From UBA7672 sp044224605 (GTDB lineage Bacteria > Pseudomonadota > Alphaproteobacteria > Caulobacterales > Hyphomonadaceae): DNA of 64,000 bases. Position numbers and translations under genes: made by a program. A model generated the notes under the pieces. It did not search any database, had not been told where the DNA came from, and was given only the letters and a program-made list of their open reading frames with translations. The stretch is from the NCBI GenBank assembly GCA_044224605.1, contig JBGAKC010000019.1:23714-87713 (forward strand), in the 5' to 3' direction. Below, piece after piece: positions 45,935 through 55,004 of the stretch; the first letter of the stretch is position 1, and every line of letters begins with the position of its first letter.

Positions 45935-48019
45935 GTGACCTTCCAGGAAATCGCGGCCATCTTCATCGTGCTCGCGCCCGGCTTTGCCGCGGCGGTGGCC
46001 GGCCTTGGTCAGCGCTTCCTTGGCGACAAGGGCGCCATGGGGCTGACAACGACATTGGTCGTCGCGGCCTTCGGCCTCTCGGCCTACCTGTTCTTCAACC
46101 AGGTGTTCGGGCCGCATGGAGAAGGCGGCGCGCATGCGCACACTGTCGTGCTGGCGCGCTGGATGGACGTTGGCAACTTCATCGCGAACTGGGCGATCCG
46201 GCTCGATACGCTGTCGATCACCATGCTGTTCGTTGTGACGAGCGTGTCGGCGCTCGTGCACATCTACTCCATCGGCTACATGGCCGACGATCCGCACCGC
46301 GCGCGGTTCTTCGCCTATCTGTCGCTGTTCACCTTCGCCATGCTGATGCTGGTGACGGCGGACAACTTCATCCAGCTGTTCTTCGGCTGGGAGGGCGTCG
46401 GTCTCGCGTCCTACCTGCTCATCGGATTCTGGTACAAGAAGCCGTCGGCCAATGACGCCGCCATCAAGGCTTTCGTAGTCAACCGTGTGGGCGACTTCGG
46501 CTTCGCGCTCGGCATCATGTCGCTGGTGTTCATGATCCAGCCGGTCGTGGGCGTGGACTACGCCCAGTACGGCATCCACGAGTTCTCGTCGGTCGGCTTC
46601 GACACGGTGTTCCAGATCATCGCGCATAACGCGCCGGTGCTCCCGGTCGGTCAGGTTGCGCCGGTCGCGATCCAGAGCGTGACGTTTGACTTCCTGGGCC
46701 GCCATGTTTGGGGCCTCGAGATTGCGGGCGTGCTGCTGTTCATCGGCGCGATGGGCAAGTCGGCCCAGTTCTTCCTGCACACCTGGTTGCCGGACGCGAT
46801 GGAAGGCCCGACGCCGGTTTCCGCGCTGATCCATGCCGCGACCATGGTGACCGCCGGCGTGTTCCTGGTCTGCCGCTGCTCGTATCTCTACGAGCACACG
46901 GTCGTGGCGGCGGGGATGATCACGATCATCGGCGCCGTCACCTGCTTCTTTGCGGCGACGGTCGGTCTCGCGCAGAACGACATCAAGCGCGTGGTTGCGT
47001 ATTCGACGTGTTCGCAGCTTGGCTACATGTTCTTCGCGGCGGGCGTCGGCGCCTATCAGGCGGCGATGTTCCACCTCTTCACGCACGCCTTCTTCAAGGC
47101 GCTGCTGTTCCTTTCGGCCGGCGCGGTCATCCATGGCATGCACCACGAGCAGGATATGCGGAACATGGGCGGCCTCCGGAAGAAGATGCCGTTGACCTGG
47201 GCGATGATGCTGATCGGCACGCTGGCGCTGACAGGCGTGGGTATTCCCGGCATCGAGGGCTTCAATATCGGCTTCGCAGGCTTCTACTCGAAGGACGCCA
47301 TCATCGAGAGCGCGTTTGCCTCGCACGACACCTACGCCCAGCTGGCGTTCTGGCTGTCGATCGGCGCGGCGTTCCTCACCTCGTTCTACTCATGGCGCCT
47401 GATGTTCATGACGTTCGAGGGCAAGACGCGGGCGGACCACCACACCTACGATCACGCGCACGATCCGCCGATGGTCATGGCCGTGCCGCTCCTGCTGCTG
47501 GCCTTGGGCGCAGTGCTCGCGGGCGGCGTGTTCTACAATGCGATGGTCGACCACCATCAGGCCGAATACTGGGGCAGCGCGATCTTCACGGGCGCGGAAA
47601 ACCACGTCCTGCATGACCGCCACGAAGTTCCGCTGTGGGTGAAGCTGGCGCCCGCGGTATGCTGGATCTCGGGCCTCGTCTTCGCGATCATCTTCTACCT
47701 TTTGGCGCCGTCGGTTCCGCGCCGAATGGCGAAGAATGGCGGGCCGATGCACTCGTTCTTGTCGCACAAGTGGTATTTCGACGAGATCTACAACTTCATC
47801 TTCGTGAAGGGTACGGCGCTGGTCGGCGACCTGTTCTGGAAGATCGGGGATAAGAAGATCATCGACGGCGTCGGGCCTGATGGCGTCACGGGCGTCGCCA
47901 AGGCGGGTGCGGGCGGCCTGTCGAAGCTGCATACCGGCTACATCTTCCACTACGCCTTTGTTGTTCTCGTGTCGGCTGTGATCTTCGTAGCCTTCGTGCT
48001 TATGGGGCAGGGACGGTGA
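45935..48019 (+). CDS. nuoL: NADH-quinone oxidoreductase subunit L
   Basis: A 694-residue antiporter-like proton-pumping subunit with about 16 helices and the long lateral helix at the C-terminal end. GWEGVGLASYLLIGFWYKKPSA, HTWLPDAMEGPTPVSALIHA and the later LFTHAFFKALLFLSAGAVIH contain the conserved Lys/Glu/His residues. It starts on GTG at 45935 after GGGAGAG. Full length. Confidence 0.97.
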   Translation: MTFQEIAAIFIVLAPGFAAAVAGLGQRFLGDKGAMGLTTTLVVAAFGLSAYLFFNQVFGPHGEGGAHAHTVVLARWMDVGNFIANWAIRLDTLSITMLFVVTSVSALVHIYSIGYMADDPHRARFFAYLSLFTFAMLMLVTADNFIQLFFGWEGVGLASYLLIGFWYKKPSANDAAIKAFVVNRVGDFGFALGIMSLVFMIQPVVGVDYAQYGIHEFSSVGFDTVFQIIAHNAPVLPVGQVAPVAIQSVTFDFLGRHVWGLEIAGVLLFIGAMGKSAQFFLHTWLPDAMEGPTPVSALIHAATMVTAGVFLVCRCSYLYEHTVVAAGMITIIGAVTCFFAATVGLAQNDIKRVVAYSTCSQLGYMFFAAGVGAYQAAMFHLFTHAFFKALLFLSAGAVIHGMHHEQDMRNMGGLRKKMPLTWAMMLIGTLALTGVGIPGIEGFNIGFAGFYSKDAIIESAFASHDTYAQLAFWLSIGAAFLTSFYSWRLMFMTFEGKTRADHHTYDHAHDPPMVMAVPLLLLALGAVLAGGVFYNAMVDHHQAEYWGSAIFTGAENHVLHDRHEVPLWVKLAPAVCWISGLVFAIIFYLLAPSVPRRMAKNGGPMHSFLSHKWYFDEIYNFIFVKGTALVGDLFWKIGDKKIIDGVGPDGVTGVAKAGAGGLSKLHTGYIFHYAFVVLVSAVIFVAFVLMGQGR

Positions 48020-48021
48020 CG

Positions 48022-49530
48022 ATGTCGAACCTGCCGCTCCTTTCGATCGTAACCTTCATCCCCGTGATCGGCGCGTTGCTGATCTTTGCGTTCCGCATTG
48101 TCGGCGGAGCCCAGCTGGCGTCGAGCGCGTCCAAGGGGATCGCCCTCCTGACCACGCTGGTCACGCTGGCGGCATCGCTGGTCATGCTGGCCGGCTTCAA
48201 GCTCGACGCGGCGGGCTACCAGTTCATCGAGAATATCCCGTGGTTCGGCGGCTCGTCATACAAGATGGGCGTCGACGGCATGTCGGTTTCGCTGATCGTC
48301 CTGACGACGGCGCTGATGCCGCTCTGCATTCTGCAGGCGTCGAAATCGATCGAGGACAGGCTGGCGGAATTCATGATCGCCTTCCTGGTGCTCGAGACGC
48401 TGATGATCGGCGTCTTCTGTGCGCTGGATCTGATCCTTTTCTACGTCTTCTTCGAAGGCGGCCTGATCCCGATGTTCCTCATCATTGGCATCTGGGGCGG
48501 CAAGAACCGGCTCTATGCGGCCTTCAAGTTCTTCCTCTACACCTTGCTCGGCTCGTTGCTCCTGCTGATCGCGCTGATCTACATGGCGACAGTTGCCGGC
48601 ACGACGGATGTCGAGGTCCTGCAGAACGGCCTCAACCCGCAGACGGGGGCCTTGCTGTTCCCGCCAGATGTGCAGACCTGGCTGTGGCTGGCATTCTTTG
48701 CGTCCTTTGCGGTGAAGCTGCCGATGTGGCCGGTGCACACCTGGCTGCCCGATGCGCACGTGGAGGCGCCGACGGCGGGCTCGGTCGTGCTGGCCGCGGT
48801 GCTGCTGAAGATGGGTGGTTACGGCTTCCTGCGGTTCTCGCTGCCGATGTTCCCGGAAGCGTCCCAGCTGTTCCAGCCGCTGATGTTCGCGCTGTCCGTG
48901 ATCGCGATCGTGTACGCATCCCTCGTCGCCTTCCGCCAGACCGACATCAAGAAGCTGGTGGCCTATTCGTCCGTCGCGCACATGGGCTTCGTGACGCTCG
49001 GCATCTTCTCCTTCAACGAGGCCGGCATCCAGGGCGCGATCTTCCAGATGATCAGCCATGGCGTGATCTCCGGCGCGCTCTTCTTCTGCGTCGGCGTGAT
49101 CTACGACCGCACGCACACCCGCGACATCGCCTTCTATGGCGGCCTCGTGCATCGCATGCCGGTCTATGCGGCGCTGTTCATGCTGTTCTCGATGGCCAAC
49201 GTCGGCCTGCCGGGCACTTCGGGCTTCGTCGGGGAGATCCTGACCATGGTCGGCGGCTTCCAGGCGTCGACCTGGGCGGCGGCCGGCGCGGCCCTCGGCG
49301 TCATCTTCTCGGCCGTCTACATGCTCACGCTCTATCGCCGCGTCGTGTTCGGCGAGATGACCAACGAGAAGCTCGCGGATATCAAGGATGTCACCGCGCT
49401 CGAATTCTTCATTCTCGGACTGCTGGCGATCAGCGCCCTCATCTTCGGCGTCTTCCCAGGTCTGGTGTTCAACCTCACCGAGGGATCAACCGCTGAAGTA
49501 CTGCGGATGATCGGCCAGGTCGGACAGTAG
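48022..49530 (+). CDS. nuoM: NADH-quinone oxidoreductase subunit M
   Basis: A 502-residue antiporter-like subunit with about 14 helices. FFEGGLIPMFLIIGIWGG, HTWLPDAHVEAPTAGSVVLA and LVAYSSVAHMGFVTLG hold the key Glu and Lys residues. ATG at 48022 is preferred over GTG at 48016, since AGGGA is then eight bases upstream; the overlap with nuoL disappears but coupling remains likely. Confidence 0.96.
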   Translation: MSNLPLLSIVTFIPVIGALLIFAFRIVGGAQLASSASKGIALLTTLVTLAASLVMLAGFKLDAAGYQFIENIPWFGGSSYKMGVDGMSVSLIVLTTALMPLCILQASKSIEDRLAEFMIAFLVLETLMIGVFCALDLILFYVFFEGGLIPMFLIIGIWGGKNRLYAAFKFFLYTLLGSLLLLIALIYMATVAGTTDVEVLQNGLNPQTGALLFPPDVQTWLWLAFFASFAVKLPMWPVHTWLPDAHVEAPTAGSVVLAAVLLKMGGYGFLRFSLPMFPEASQLFQPLMFALSVIAIVYASLVAFRQTDIKKLVAYSSVAHMGFVTLGIFSFNEAGIQGAIFQMISHGVISGALFFCVGVIYDRTHTRDIAFYGGLVHRMPVYAALFMLFSMANVGLPGTSGFVGEILTMVGGFQASTWAAAGAALGVIFSAVYMLTLYRRVVFGEMTNEKLADIKDVTALEFFILGLLAISALIFGVFPGLVFNLTEGSTAEVLRMIGQVGQ

Positions 49531-49538
49531 GATCAGCC

Positions 49539-50990
49539 ATGGATTTCCTCGCCGACATCAACAACGCGGTACCGGAGGCGACGCTTGCCGGCTTCGGTCT
49601 CATGGGTCTGTTGCTGGGCGCCGTCGGCGGCGACAAGATCGCCGGCCTGCTGCGCCTTCTCTCGGCAATTGCGCTCGCCGTCGCTGCAGCGCTGACCTTC
49701 TATCAGTTCCAGCACCCGGGCGCCGTTGACGGCATCGAGGCCTTCATCAGCCCGCTGGCGCCGGATGGTCTCTATCGCGTCACGCCATTCACGCTGTTCG
49801 CCAAGGGCGTGACCTACGTACTCGCCGCGCTGGCGCTGTTCATGTCGGGCGGCTTCCTCAAGACGGCGCAGATGGAGCGATACGAGTATCCGCTACTGGT
49901 GACGTTCGCCTCGCTCGGCGCGGGCATGATGCTGTCGGCCAACGACCTGATGACGCTCTATGTCGGGATCGAGACGCTGAGCCTGTCGTCCTACGTGCTC
50001 GCCGCCTTCCGTCGTGACAGCCTCAAGTCGGCGGAAGCGGGACTCAAATACTTCGTGCTTGGCGCGCTGGCCTCTGGCCTGCTGCTCTACGGTTCGTCGC
50101 TGATCTACGGTTTCACCGGCGGCACGGGTTATTCGGTGATCGCGGCCGCGCCGGTTTCGATCGGCCTGACGTTCGGCCTTGTCTTCGTGATCTGCGGTCT
50201 TGCCTTCAAGGCTTCGGCTGCTCCGTTCCACATCTGGACGCCGGACGTCTACGAAGGCGCGCCCGCTCCGGTCGTGGCGTTCTTCTCGACCGCGCCGAAG
50301 ATCGCCGCCACGGCTCTGCTCGCGCATGTGATGTTTGTCACGTTCGGCAATGTCGAGCATTCCTGGCAGCAGATCATCGCCATCATCTCGGCGCTCTCTA
50401 TGCTGATCGGCGCGTTCGGCGCACTCCTGCAGAACAGCATCAAGCGCATCCTTGCTTATTCCTCGATCTCCAACGTCGGCTTCGCGCTGATCGGCATTGC
50501 GGCAGGCGCAGAGAAGGGTGCGGCGTCGGTGCTCGTCTACATGACGCTCTACGTCATAGCGACGCTCGGCATGTTCGGCGGCATTCTCGCCCTGCGTCGC
50601 GGCGGCAAGGCCGTCGATCAGGTCTCCGACCTCAATGGCCTCGTGAAGCACAAGCCGGGCATGGCGATCGGCCTGCTCATACTGATCTTCTCGGTCGCGG
50701 GCATCCCGCCAGCCGCGGGATTCTGGGGCAAGCTGCAGGTGTTCACGGCGGGCATCCAGGCTGACATGTTGTGGCTGGTCCTCATCGGCGCCGTCTCGAG
50801 CGTGGTGTCCCTGGGTTATTACCTGCGCCTCGTCTGGGCGATGTTCATGAAGCCGCCGGGCGACGCGCTCGACCGCACGGACGTCTCGGTCGGCGCGACG
50901 GTCTTCCTCACCTCGATCGCGATCTTCCCGGTGCTGACGATTCTGATCCAGATGCTGCTCGACGCCGCTGCCCGAGCGGCAGGCGGCTAG
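49539..50990 (+). CDS. nuoN: NADH-quinone oxidoreductase subunit N
   Basis: A 483-residue antiporter-like subunit, last of the operon. LYVGIETLSLSSYVLAAFRR, FHIWTPDVYEGAPAPVVAF and KRILAYSSISNVGFALIG show the conserved residues. Full length, nine bases after nuoM. The biotin ligase gene follows at three bases, so the transcript likely continues. Confidence 0.97.
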   Translation: MDFLADINNAVPEATLAGFGLMGLLLGAVGGDKIAGLLRLLSAIALAVAAALTFYQFQHPGAVDGIEAFISPLAPDGLYRVTPFTLFAKGVTYVLAALALFMSGGFLKTAQMERYEYPLLVTFASLGAGMMLSANDLMTLYVGIETLSLSSYVLAAFRRDSLKSAEAGLKYFVLGALASGLLLYGSSLIYGFTGGTGYSVIAAAPVSIGLTFGLVFVICGLAFKASAAPFHIWTPDVYEGAPAPVVAFFSTAPKIAATALLAHVMFVTFGNVEHSWQQIIAIISALSMLIGAFGALLQNSIKRILAYSSISNVGFALIGIAAGAEKGAASVLVYMTLYVIATLGMFGGILALRRGGKAVDQVSDLNGLVKHKPGMAIGLLILIFSVAGIPPAAGFWGKLQVFTAGIQADMLWLVLIGAVSSVVSLGYYLRLVWAMFMKPPGDALDRTDVSVGATVFLTSIAIFPVLTILIQMLLDAAARAAGG

Positions 50991-50993
50991 GCT

Positions 50994-51746
50994 GTGACGC
51001 TCGAAATCTTCTCGAGCGCATGGCCGGTCGCCCGGTTCGACGAAATCGATTCAACGAACGAGGAAGCGCGCCGCCGCGCCACATCCGGCGACACCGGACC
51101 GACTTGGCTGGTCACGGCCGCGCAGACGGCGGGGCGGGGCAGGCTGGGCCGCCAATGGTCCTCGCCACGCGGCAACCTCTACACGACGGCGCTGCTGCCT
51201 TTCCCCGACACGCTCCAGACCGCCTCGCTGTCCTGCTTCTCCGCCGGGCTGGCGGTGATCGACGCATCACGCGGGTTGGGCGTCGAGACTGGCCAGCTTG
51301 GCCTCAAATGGCCGAACGACGTGCTGGCCGGGACGGCCAAGCTATGCGGCATCCTGATCGAGACCGGCTCGCTGCATGGTCAGCTCTGGATGGCGGCCGG
51401 GTTCGGCGTGAACGTCGAGGTCGCACCGGAGCGGCCTGACCGGGTCACCTCCTGCCTCACAGCCCTGCGGGGCGGAGCGCAGGCGACCGCGCAAAAGCTG
51501 CTGGCTGCGCTCGACGTCGCCTTCCGGGCGAGGCTGTACCAGTTGCTCAGGGAGGGCTTTGCCTCCACCCGGGCCGAATGGCTGACCCATGCCGCCTATC
51601 TGGGCGCCAGGGTCGAACTGACGCCTGCCTCAGGCCGGATCGAGGGGGTGATGACCGGACTGGCCGAGGATGGGGCCCTGATCGTGCGGCTGGCGGATGG
51701 CTCCGAAACCCATGTTCGGGCAGGCGAAATCTCTGTACTAGGCTGA
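50994..51746 (+). CDS. birA: Biotin–[acetyl-CoA-carboxylase] ligase
   Basis: A 250-residue biotin protein ligase, which makes biotinyl-AMP and attaches biotin to lysine in carrier domains. The GRGRLGRQWSSPRGNLY loop and LKWPNDVL motif are the catalytic core; no N-terminal helix-turn-helix is present, so it is monofunctional rather than a repressor. GTG start three bases after nuoN. Targets in this window would be PccA and elsewhere AccB. Confidence 0.95.
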   Translation: MTLEIFSSAWPVARFDEIDSTNEEARRRATSGDTGPTWLVTAAQTAGRGRLGRQWSSPRGNLYTTALLPFPDTLQTASLSCFSAGLAVIDASRGLGVETGQLGLKWPNDVLAGTAKLCGILIETGSLHGQLWMAAGFGVNVEVAPERPDRVTSCLTALRGGAQATAQKLLAALDVAFRARLYQLLREGFASTRAEWLTHAAYLGARVELTPASGRIEGVMTGLAEDGALIVRLADGSETHVRAGEISVLG

Positions 51747-51768
51747 TCCGGGGCTTATGGAGCGGCGC

Positions 51769-52560
51769 ATGCTGCTGGCGATCGATACAGGCAACACCAA
51801 CACGCTCTTTGCCGTGCACGACGGCAAGGAATGGCGCGCGCAATGGCGATCCGCCACCGACATGACCAAGACAGCCGACGACTATGCCGTGTGGCTGTCC
51901 ACGCTGATGGAGCTGAACGGTCTCAGCCTGGGCCAGATCGACGACTGCATTATCTCAACGGTCGTGCCCCAGTCGCTCTTCAACCAGCGCAACCTGGCGC
52001 GGCGCTACCTCAAGGTGGAGCCGTTTGTTATCGGAGAGAATGTCGAACTCGGCGTGAAGGTGAACATTCCGAAACCCAGCGAGGTCGGCGCGGACCGCCT
52101 CGTGAACGCCGTCGGGGCGCACGAATCTTATCCCGGCAAGGCCAAGATCGTGATCGACTCGGGAACCGCGACGACATTCGATATCGTCGGAGCGGATGGC
52201 TCGTTCGAAGGCGGCATCATCGCGCCGGGCATCAACCTGTCGATGAAGGCTTTACACGAGGCGGCGGCCAAATTGCCGCGTGTCGCGATCCAGAAGCCTG
52301 ACCGCGTGATCGGCAAGGATACCGTGGTCGCCATGCAGTCCGGCGTGTTCTGGGGTTATATCGACCTGATCGACGGGCTGGTGGAACGCATCAAGGCAGA
52401 GTACGGGCAGGAGATGACCGTAATCGCTACCGGCGGCGTCGCCTCTCTCTTTGAAGGGGCCGCCCGCAACATCGATGTCTTCGACAGCGACATCACCATC
52501 AAGGGCCTGCGCATCCTGTACGACCGCAATATCACCCAAGCCGCAAAAGAGCTGAAATGA
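51769..52560 (+). CDS. coaX: Type III pantothenate kinase
   Basis: A 263-residue kinase for the first step of CoA synthesis. The ASKHA-fold motifs are DTGNTNTLFAVHDG (phosphate loop), GADRLVNAVGAHE, IDSGTATTFDIV (catalytic Asp region) and TGGVASLF. ATG at 51769 is preferred over ATG at 51757, since GGAG is then six bases upstream and the family begins MLLAIDTGN. The stop overlaps the rnj start (ATGA). Confidence 0.95.
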   Translation: MLLAIDTGNTNTLFAVHDGKEWRAQWRSATDMTKTADDYAVWLSTLMELNGLSLGQIDDCIISTVVPQSLFNQRNLARRYLKVEPFVIGENVELGVKVNIPKPSEVGADRLVNAVGAHESYPGKAKIVIDSGTATTFDIVGADGSFEGGIIAPGINLSMKALHEAAAKLPRVAIQKPDRVIGKDTVVAMQSGVFWGYIDLIDGLVERIKAEYGQEMTVIATGGVASLFEGAARNIDVFDSDITIKGLRILYDRNITQAAKELK

Positions 52561-54218
52561 AGGGCGCGGAACTCATCTTCGCTCCCCTCGGCGGCTGTCG
52601 CGAAATCGGGATGAACCTCAACGCGTACGGCTACGGCCCGCCGGAGGATCGCCGCTGGATCATCGTGGATGTGGGCGTGACGTTCGGCGATGACTCGACG
52701 CCGGGCGTCGACCTCATCATGCCGGACCCGATCTACCTCGAAAGCTATGCCGACCAGATCGAGGCGATCATCCTCACGCACGCGCACGAGGATCATATCG
52801 GCGCCATCGGCTGGCTCTGGCCGCGGCTGCGCGCGCCGATCTATGCGACACCGTTCACGGCCTATCTTGTCGCCGAGAAACTGCGCGAGCGCGGGCTCGA
52901 AGGCGAAGCATCGCTTAACATCATGCAGCTGCAGGAGTCGCGGCAGTTCGGTCCGTTCGAAGTCGAACTGGTGACGCTGACGCACTCGATCCCGGAGCCG
53001 AATGGTCTTGCGATCCGTACGCCGCTCGGCACGATCCTGCACACAGGCGACTGGAAGATCGATCCCGATCCGATCATCGGCGAGGATTTCGACCAGGCGA
53101 AAATCGAACAGCTCGGTCGCGAAGGCATCCTCGCCATGGTGTGCGACTCGACCAACGTGTTCGAGGAGGGCGAAGCCGGCTCCGAAGGCATGGCGCGCGA
53201 GGCGCTGCGCCGGGCCGTTGCCGAGCAGACAGGACGGGTGGCCATCACGTCATTCGCCTCCAACGTCGCGCGCGTCCAATCCTGCTGCGAAGCGGCCCGC
53301 GCGAACGACCGTTCGGTTTGCCTTGTCGGCCGTTCGATGATCCGCATCGTCGCGGCTGCCCAGTCCGTCGGTCTGCTGAAAGGCTTCAGTTTCATCGAGC
53401 CGGACGATGCAGCCGATCTTCCGCCGCAGCATGTTCTCTATCTCTGCACCGGCAGCCAGGGTGAACCGAACGCGGCGCTGGCCCGGATTGCGCGCGGCGA
53501 CCACCCTTCTGTGAAACTGGGTGCGGACGACACCGTGATCTTCTCTTCGCGGGTTATCCCGGGCAACGAGCGCGCCATCGGCGAGATCCAGAACATGCTG
53601 GCCGAGCGGAACATCAAGCTCGTGACATCGCGCCAGTTCGACATCCACGTCTCCGGTCATCCGTGCCGCGATGAGCTGCGGCGCATGTACATGTGGGCCA
53701 GGCCGAAAATCGCGATCCCGGTGCACGGCGAACGCAGGCACATCATGGAACACGCGCGCTATGCGAAGTCGCTGCAGGTGCCGGAAGCCATTACGCCCGA
53801 CAATGGACACATCATCCGCCTCGCGCCCGGTCCGGTCACCCTGATCGACGAAGTGCCGGTTGGGCGTCTGCATGTCGATGGCGAGGTGCTGACGTCCGAC
53901 AAGGCCGGCGGCATGTGGGAGCGGCGCAAGATGGCGTGGAATGGCCATCTTACCGTCAGCGTCGTCATCTCGAAGGGCAAGGTGGAGGACGGACCGATCA
54001 TCGTCGGCCGTGGTTTCTCCGAGCCCGATGGCCGCCCGGCAGACGAGTCCATGGAGTCGATCGATGAAGCGGCAGAGGCCGCGCTCGATGGCCTCAAGAA
54101 GGGCGACTTCGGCGACGACGACAAGATCGAAAAGGCGCTCACCCGCGCCGTGCGCCGCGCCGCAGAATCACAGTTCGGCAAGCGACCGCTTGTCGACATC
54201 ACTATACACAGGGTCTAG
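52557..54218 (+). CDS. rnj: Ribonuclease J
   Basis: A 553-residue MBL/beta-CASP nuclease with 5'-3' exo- and endonuclease activity in rRNA maturation and mRNA decay. The zinc motif is H75-A-H77-E-D79-H80; GGCREIGMNLNAYGY and the beta-CASP segment SGHPCRDELRRMY with IPVHGERRH are typical. Alphaproteobacteria use RNase J beside RNase E. Translationally coupled to coaX, an arrangement common in the group. Confidence 0.95.
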   Translation: MKGAELIFAPLGGCREIGMNLNAYGYGPPEDRRWIIVDVGVTFGDDSTPGVDLIMPDPIYLESYADQIEAIILTHAHEDHIGAIGWLWPRLRAPIYATPFTAYLVAEKLRERGLEGEASLNIMQLQESRQFGPFEVELVTLTHSIPEPNGLAIRTPLGTILHTGDWKIDPDPIIGEDFDQAKIEQLGREGILAMVCDSTNVFEEGEAGSEGMAREALRRAVAEQTGRVAITSFASNVARVQSCCEAARANDRSVCLVGRSMIRIVAAAQSVGLLKGFSFIEPDDAADLPPQHVLYLCTGSQGEPNAALARIARGDHPSVKLGADDTVIFSSRVIPGNERAIGEIQNMLAERNIKLVTSRQFDIHVSGHPCRDELRRMYMWARPKIAIPVHGERRHIMEHARYAKSLQVPEAITPDNGHIIRLAPGPVTLIDEVPVGRLHVDGEVLTSDKAGGMWERRKMAWNGHLTVSVVISKGKVEDGPIIVGRGFSEPDGRPADESMESIDEAAEAALDGLKKGDFGDDDKIEKALTRAVRRAAESQFGKRPLVDITIHRV

Positions 54219-54232
54219 CCGGGAGTTCAGCC

Positions 54233-54652
54233 ATGACCATCGGTCGTCTCAACCATATCGGCATTGCGGTGCCCTCGATCGAAAAGACGTTCGAGACCTA
54301 TCGCACGCTCTACGGCGCCACCGACTTCGTGCAGCCGTTCGACATGCCGGCGCAGGGCGTGCGCGTTGGATTCATCAACCTGCCGAACGCCCAGCTCGAG
54401 ATCATCGAGCCGCTGGGCGAGAAATCGCCCATCATCAACTTCCTCGAGAAGAACCCCAAGGGCGGCCAGCACCATGTCTGCTTCGAGGTGCCGGACATCC
54501 ACGAGGCCAAGGCCGACATGGAGAAGAAGGGCGCGAAAGTGCTCGGCGAGCCACGCCTGGGCGCCCACGGCACGATGGTCATTTTCATCCACCCGAAGGA
54601 CTCGGATGGTGTGCTGATCGAACTCATGGAAACGCCCAAAGTCCCGCACTAG
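54233..54652 (+). CDS. mce: Methylmalonyl-CoA epimerase
   Basis: A 139-residue glyoxalase-fold metalloenzyme. It converts (S)- to (R)-methylmalonyl-CoA between propionyl-CoA carboxylase and the mutase. Probable metal ligands are H8 in NHIGIAV, one of H80/H81 in GGQHHVCFEV and E130 in LIELME; KGGQHHVCFEVPDI and the QLEIIEPLGE strand fit the family. Starts 14 bases after rnj. Its substrate source, PccA/PccB, is over 38 kb away in the window; the mutase is not visible. Confidence 0.92.
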   Translation: MTIGRLNHIGIAVPSIEKTFETYRTLYGATDFVQPFDMPAQGVRVGFINLPNAQLEIIEPLGEKSPIINFLEKNPKGGQHHVCFEVPDIHEAKADMEKKGAKVLGEPRLGAHGTMVIFIHPKDSDGVLIELMETPKVPH

Positions 54653-54662
54653 GGTCCGGCCA

Positions 54663-54914
54663 ATGGGCATATTCGAAGGCATTGTCGTCTACGTCTGCTC
54701 GTGGTGGCTGATCTTCCTGCCGATCCTCTCGGCGGGGACGCGCAGCCAGCACGAGGCCGGAACGGTGATTCCCGGCACGGAGCATTCCGCCCCCGAGCGG
54801 ATCGGCTGGCGCTGGAAAATCCTTGCCCCCACGCTGGGAGCCGCCGCGCTGACTTTCCTTCTCTGGCTGGCGCTCCTTATGCACTGGCTGGATTTCATGA
54901 TTCCAAGGCTTTAG
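54663..54914 (+). CDS. DUF1467 family membrane protein
   Basis: An 83-residue protein with two membrane helices (about 5–24 and 57–80), a conserved GTVIPGTEHSAPERIGWRWK loop and a WWLIFLPILSAG start, matching DUF1467. The function is unknown; it is often found next to the epimerase and proS in alphaproteobacteria, which agrees with the position here. Confidence 0.85.
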   Translation: MGIFEGIVVYVCSWWLIFLPILSAGTRSQHEAGTVIPGTEHSAPERIGWRWKILAPTLGAAALTFLLWLALLMHWLDFMIPRL

Positions 54915-55004
54915 TCCGCCCAAGGCCCAAGTCCGGCCTCATTGCGTGGTCACACAGGGGCGGCTATCAGCCTGATACTGTTTGCACGCGTTTCAGGGCC
55001 TTTC